Shown here in pieces: positions 61,455 to 64,000 of a stretch of DNA of 64,000 bases (within the stretch, counting starts at the first letter, position 1; each line of letters opens with the position of its first letter). The position numbers and the translations under genes were made by a program. The notes beneath the pieces were generated by a model. That model saw only the letters and a program-made list of their open reading frames with translations, was not told the origin of the DNA and searched no databases. The stretch comes from Brucellaceae bacterium (lineage in GTDB: Bacteria; Pseudomonadota; Alphaproteobacteria; Rhizobiales; Rhizobiaceae). The stretch lies in the NCBI GenBank assembly GCA_020637755.1, contig JACKJW010000008.1, forward strand, positions 62,001 to 126,000, given 5' to 3'.

Positions 61455-61949
61455 CTACAGTGACCGCCAGGCTCGATTGAAATAGATCAGGGGGTTGAGA
61501 CTATCGGCCAAGGCGAGGCCTGTCACCTTGCCAAAAAGCACACGATGCGTCGCAAGGTCGCGGGCTTCCGTGATCTCGCAATCAAACGTCGCCATCGCAT
61601 CGGTGAGCACAGGCGAGCCTGTGGCAAGTGTCGTCCATTGCCCCGTGGCGAACCGGTCCTCCTGCGCCAACCCGGTCAGCCCTGCGAAGGCCGACGCCAT
61701 CGCCTCATGCTGAATGGCGAGCGTGTTGAGCGCGAAGACGCCGTTGTCAAAAAACACTTTGTTGTTGGGGTTATGCCGGTTGAGGCAGACAAGAATCGTC
61801 GGCGGATCGTCGGAAACCGAACACGCCGCGATCACCGTCGTGCCGCGCCTGCCTGCCGCGCCGTCAGTGGTGATGACATGGACGTGGCCGGCAAACTGCG
61901 CCATCGCGTCACGATAGGACTGGCCACTGACTTCAAGGGGATCGGACAA
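61455..61949 (-). CDS. Flavin reductase family protein
   Basis: 164 residues of the DIM6/NTAB flavin-reductase domain: MAQFAGHVHVITTDGAAGRRG, AACSVSDDPPTILVCLNRH, GVFALNTLAIQH. These reduce FMN or FAD with NAD(P)H for two-component monooxygenases. The TTG at 61949 is taken as start because it gives the family N-terminus and has GGAAA upstream; longer frames run into a divergent gene. It lies 28 bases before coxD and may be cotranscribed. Confidence 0.83.
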   Translation of the reverse strand: MSDPLEVSGQSYRDAMAQFAGHVHVITTDGAAGRRGTTVIAACSVSDDPPTILVCLNRHNPNNKVFFDNGVFALNTLAIQHEAMASAFAGLTGLAQEDRFATGQWTTLATGSPVLTDAMATFDCEITEARDLATHRVLFGKVTGLALADSLNPLIYFNRAWRSL

Positions 61950-62081
61950 GACGGGTTTCCGCAAAGGACAGGAACGGGACCGGTAACGGCCGGCAACGGC
62001 GGCGAATATAGGGCACAGCGGCCGCCGCGCAACCCCGTCCGGGCCATTGCGCGAGCCGCCCGCAGCCGCTAACCGTTTGGC

Positions 62082-63179
62082 ATGGATCACTGCATGCACA
62101 TGGCGAGGCAGCATTTGCTGGCGCACCGGTTGCGCGCCGCCGCGCTGGCCCTGCTGTCAGTCTTCGCCGTCTCGCCGTCACGCGCTGCCGGACCGGTAAT
62201 CGGGCTTGCAGCACCGCTGACGGGTTTTGCCGCCCCGCTCGGCAACCAAATGCAGGCCGGCGCTGCTGCGGCAGCAGGAACCGGCGCACTCTTGGTCGAG
62301 GATACAGCCTGCACGGCAGAAGGCGGTGCGCGTGCCGCCGCCGCCTTCGTCGCGGCGAAGGTCGCCCTTGTGACCGGCTTCCTGTGCACCGAAGCACTTG
62401 AAGCCGCCCTGCCCGTCCTGACAGCCGCCAACATTGCCGTCATCACCGCAGGCGTGCGCACGGATGCGCTGACGGACATGCGCGACAGGACAGGTCATCT
62501 CGTCTGGCGATTGGCGCCACGCCTGTCGGCGGAAGCGCAAGGCGCTGCCGCCCTGTTGCTGCCGCGCTGGCGCGATCACCTCTTCGCCATCATCGACGAC
62601 GGCACAATCCATGGCCGCGAACTGGCCGGGCAGTTCCGCCTCGCCGCCGAAGAGGCCGGGCTGAAGCCTGTCTTCACCGATACGTTTCGCCCGCAGCTTT
62701 CCAGCCAGACGGCGTTGGCCGGGCGCCTGCGTAAGGCGGGCGCGACCCATGTGTTTGTAGGCGGCGACCGCGCCGATGTGGCCATCTTGGCGCGCGATGC
62801 CGCCGCGCTCGGGCTTGAACTGGAAATCGCCGGGGGCGAGGCCTTGCAGGCTGCCGGGGAAGACGTACCGCTGGCGCCCGGCGTGCTCGCCGTGCTGCCG
62901 CGCGAACCCATGCTGCCGCCAGCCGCCGCCGAAGCCTTTGCCAAGGCGGGAATCACCGTCGAAGGCCATGTCGCGCCCGCCTTCGAGGCCGTGCTGCTCG
63001 CTTCCCAGGTGTTGGAAGAAGAGGTTCCCGCTGATGCCGTCACCTGGCACGAACGTCTGGACGGTCAGGCCTTCGCGCTTCCCGGCACGTTTGTCCGTTT
63101 TGATGCCAAGGGCGACCTGGCCGATAACCCCTTCGTGCTGAAACGCTGGACGGGCGAAATGTACGAGGATGTGAACTGA
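62082..63179 (+). CDS. Periplasmic substrate-binding protein, Leu/Ile/Val type (orphan)
   Basis: 365 residues. Signal (RLRAAALALLSVFAVSPSRA) and a receptor fold typical of ABC leucine-binding proteins (GPVIGLAAPLTGFAAPLGNQ, FAIIDDGTIHGRELAGQF, HVFVGGDRADVAILARDAA). No permease or ATPase gene follows; the next gene is an S58 peptidase whose start is coupled by TGATG. The ATG at 62082 has a weak ribosome site; ATGs at 62094 and 62100 are possible. Confidence 0.8.
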   Translation: MDHCMHMARQHLLAHRLRAAALALLSVFAVSPSRAAGPVIGLAAPLTGFAAPLGNQMQAGAAAAAGTGALLVEDTACTAEGGARAAAAFVAAKVALVTGFLCTEALEAALPVLTAANIAVITAGVRTDALTDMRDRTGHLVWRLAPRLSAEAQGAAALLLPRWRDHLFAIIDDGTIHGRELAGQFRLAAEEAGLKPVFTDTFRPQLSSQTALAGRLRKAGATHVFVGGDRADVAILARDAAALGLELEIAGGEALQAAGEDVPLAPGVLAVLPREPMLPPAAAEAFAKAGITVEGHVAPAFEAVLLASQVLEEEVPADAVTWHERLDGQAFALPGTFVRFDAKGDLADNPFVLKRWTGEMYEDVN

Positions 63180-64000
63180 TGGCCTGGACCACCGGCCCGA
63201 ACAATCTGATCACCGATGTTGCGGGCCTCAAGGTCGGCCAAGCCCATGATGAGACAATTCGTACCGGCGCCACGGTTTTGACAGGAAATGCGCCTTTCAC
63301 TGCCGCTTTGCATGTGATGGGCGGCGGACCCGGCACTCGCGAGACCGATCTCCTGTCTCCGGAAAACACGGTGGAACAGGTTCACGCATTGGTGCTTTCG
63401 GGCGGGTCCGCCTTCGGGCTGGATGCCGCGTCCGGTGTCATCGCCGGATTGCGTCAGCGGGGCATCGGCTTTGCCGTCGGTCCGCATCTGGTCCCGATTG
63501 TTCCCGCCACCATCCTGTTTGACCTTGCCAATGGCGGAAACAAGGACTGGGGCCTGCATGCGCCCTACCGCGAATTGGGTCTCGCGGCGCTGGACAACGC
63601 CGCTGAAGACTTCGCGCTTGGCACGGCCGGGGCGGGTTTTGGCGCCACCACCGCCACGGTGAAGGGCGGCATCGGCTCGGCCTCCACCGTGCTGGAAAAC
63701 GGCATCACCGTCGGCGCGCTGGTTGCCGCCAATCCGGTCGGCTCGCCACTGGTCGGCACGACTCGCCATTTCTGGGCGGCACCCTTCGAGATTGGCAGCG
63801 AGTTCGGCGGCCTCGGCCTGCCGCATCCCATGCCCGGCGACGCCAAGGCCCTGCGCACCAAGTGGAACGCGCCCTCCTCGCCGCTCGCCAACACGACAAT
63901 TGCCATTGTCGCCACCGATGCAGCACTGACCAAGGCCGGAGCAAAACGGCTGGCCATTGCCGCTCATGACGGCTTTGCCCGCGCCATCTGGCCCGTCCAC
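63179..64000 (+). CDS. S58 family (DmpA-type) peptidase, cut by window edge
   Basis: First 274 residues of a self-processing N-terminal-nucleophile peptidase. Motifs: ITDVAGLKVGQAHDE, VLSGGSAFGLDAASGV, GTAGAGFGATTATVKGGIGSAS (two adjacent motifs; the Gly-Ser bond is a candidate processing site), and IVATDAALTKAGAKRLA. The family includes L-aminopeptidase/D-esterase and beta-peptidyl aminopeptidases. Translational coupling to the receptor gene suggests linked handling of a peptide or amide. C-terminal end not visible. Confidence 0.88.
   Translation, partial: MAWTTGPNNLITDVAGLKVGQAHDETIRTGATVLTGNAPFTAALHVMGGGPGTRETDLLSPENTVEQVHALVLSGGSAFGLDAASGVIAGLRQRGIGFAVGPHLVPIVPATILFDLANGGNKDWGLHAPYRELGLAALDNAAEDFALGTAGAGFGATTATVKGGIGSASTVLENGITVGALVAANPVGSPLVGTTRHFWAAPFEIGSEFGGLGLPHPMPGDAKALRTKWNAPSSPLANTTIAIVATDAALTKAGAKRLAIAAHDGFARAIWPVH

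Overview
The window looks like a chromosomal segment of a high-GC alphaproteobacterium of the Hyphomicrobiales (rhizobial type). The evidence is a lipoyl-fused PdhB next to PdhA, a small FtsB-like protein and enolase, ATGA-overlapping operons, cox-type accessory genes, and a small RNA with three CCUCCUCCC loops of the kind known from rhizobia. No transposase, integrase, phage gene or CRISPR array is visible.

Layout. (1) 1-8.0 kb, minus strand: central metabolism (pdhB partial, pdhA, FtsB-like, eno, kdsA, a VOC protein, ilvD). (2) 8.1-10.4 kb: a flavin monooxygenase and, divergently, an M15-type peptidase. (3) 10.4-28.2 kb: a catabolic block with an ATP-dependent hydantoinase/oxoprolinase pair (HyuA/HyuB), an unknown polytopic membrane protein, a complete branched-chain-amino-acid-type ABC importer, a nicotinamidase-like hydrolase, a MarR regulator, a molybdenum hydroxylase (FAD subunit plus fused FeS-Mo subunit), a 6-hydroxynicotinate-reductase-like Fe-S protein, a UPF0280 protein and an amino-acid-synthesis-family protein. 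(4) 28.3-29.1 kb: ferredoxin-NADP reductase. (5) 29.3-41.7 kb: an acyl-CoA/hydroxy-acid catabolic block with two acyl-CoA dehydrogenases, an amidohydrolase, an enoyl-CoA hydratase, an acyl-CoA ligase, an SDR, an aminoglycoside-phosphotransferase-like kinase, a LysR regulator and a TRAP transporter. (6) 42.4-49.7 kb: tRNA-Lys, a DD-carboxypeptidase, DUF2207-LemA, an EEP-family phosphodiesterase, pyrG and an L,D-transpeptidase. (7) 49.9-53.5 kb: an SH3-domain protein, an alpha-r14-like sRNA, small hypotheticals and an alpha/beta hydrolase. (8) 53.6-56.2 kb: five secreted proteins resembling a pilus or coat system without an usher. (9) 56.5-61.9 kb: molybdenum-hydroxylase maturation genes (NTP-transferase fusion, split XdhC, CoxE, CoxD) and a flavin reductase. 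(10) 62.1-64 kb: a substrate-binding protein and a truncated S58 peptidase.

How the parts fit. Regions 3 and 9 are complementary: region 3 has a molybdenum hydroxylase without maturation genes, and region 9 has maturation genes without a structural enzyme. Region 3 can be read as uptake, hydroxylation, reduction and lactam opening of an N-heterocycle related to nicotinate. The substrate is inferred, not shown. Region 5 reads as TRAP uptake of a carboxylate, CoA activation, dehydrogenation, hydration, and phosphorylation-assisted removal of a hydroxyl group. pyrG and kdsA, usually adjacent in rhizobia, lie about 42 kb apart here with regions 2-5 between them, so the accessory blocks appear to sit inside a normally compact housekeeping locus.

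Starts were chosen from Shine-Dalgarno spacing, overlap with the upstream stop codon and family N-termini; several genes begin with GTG or TTG.
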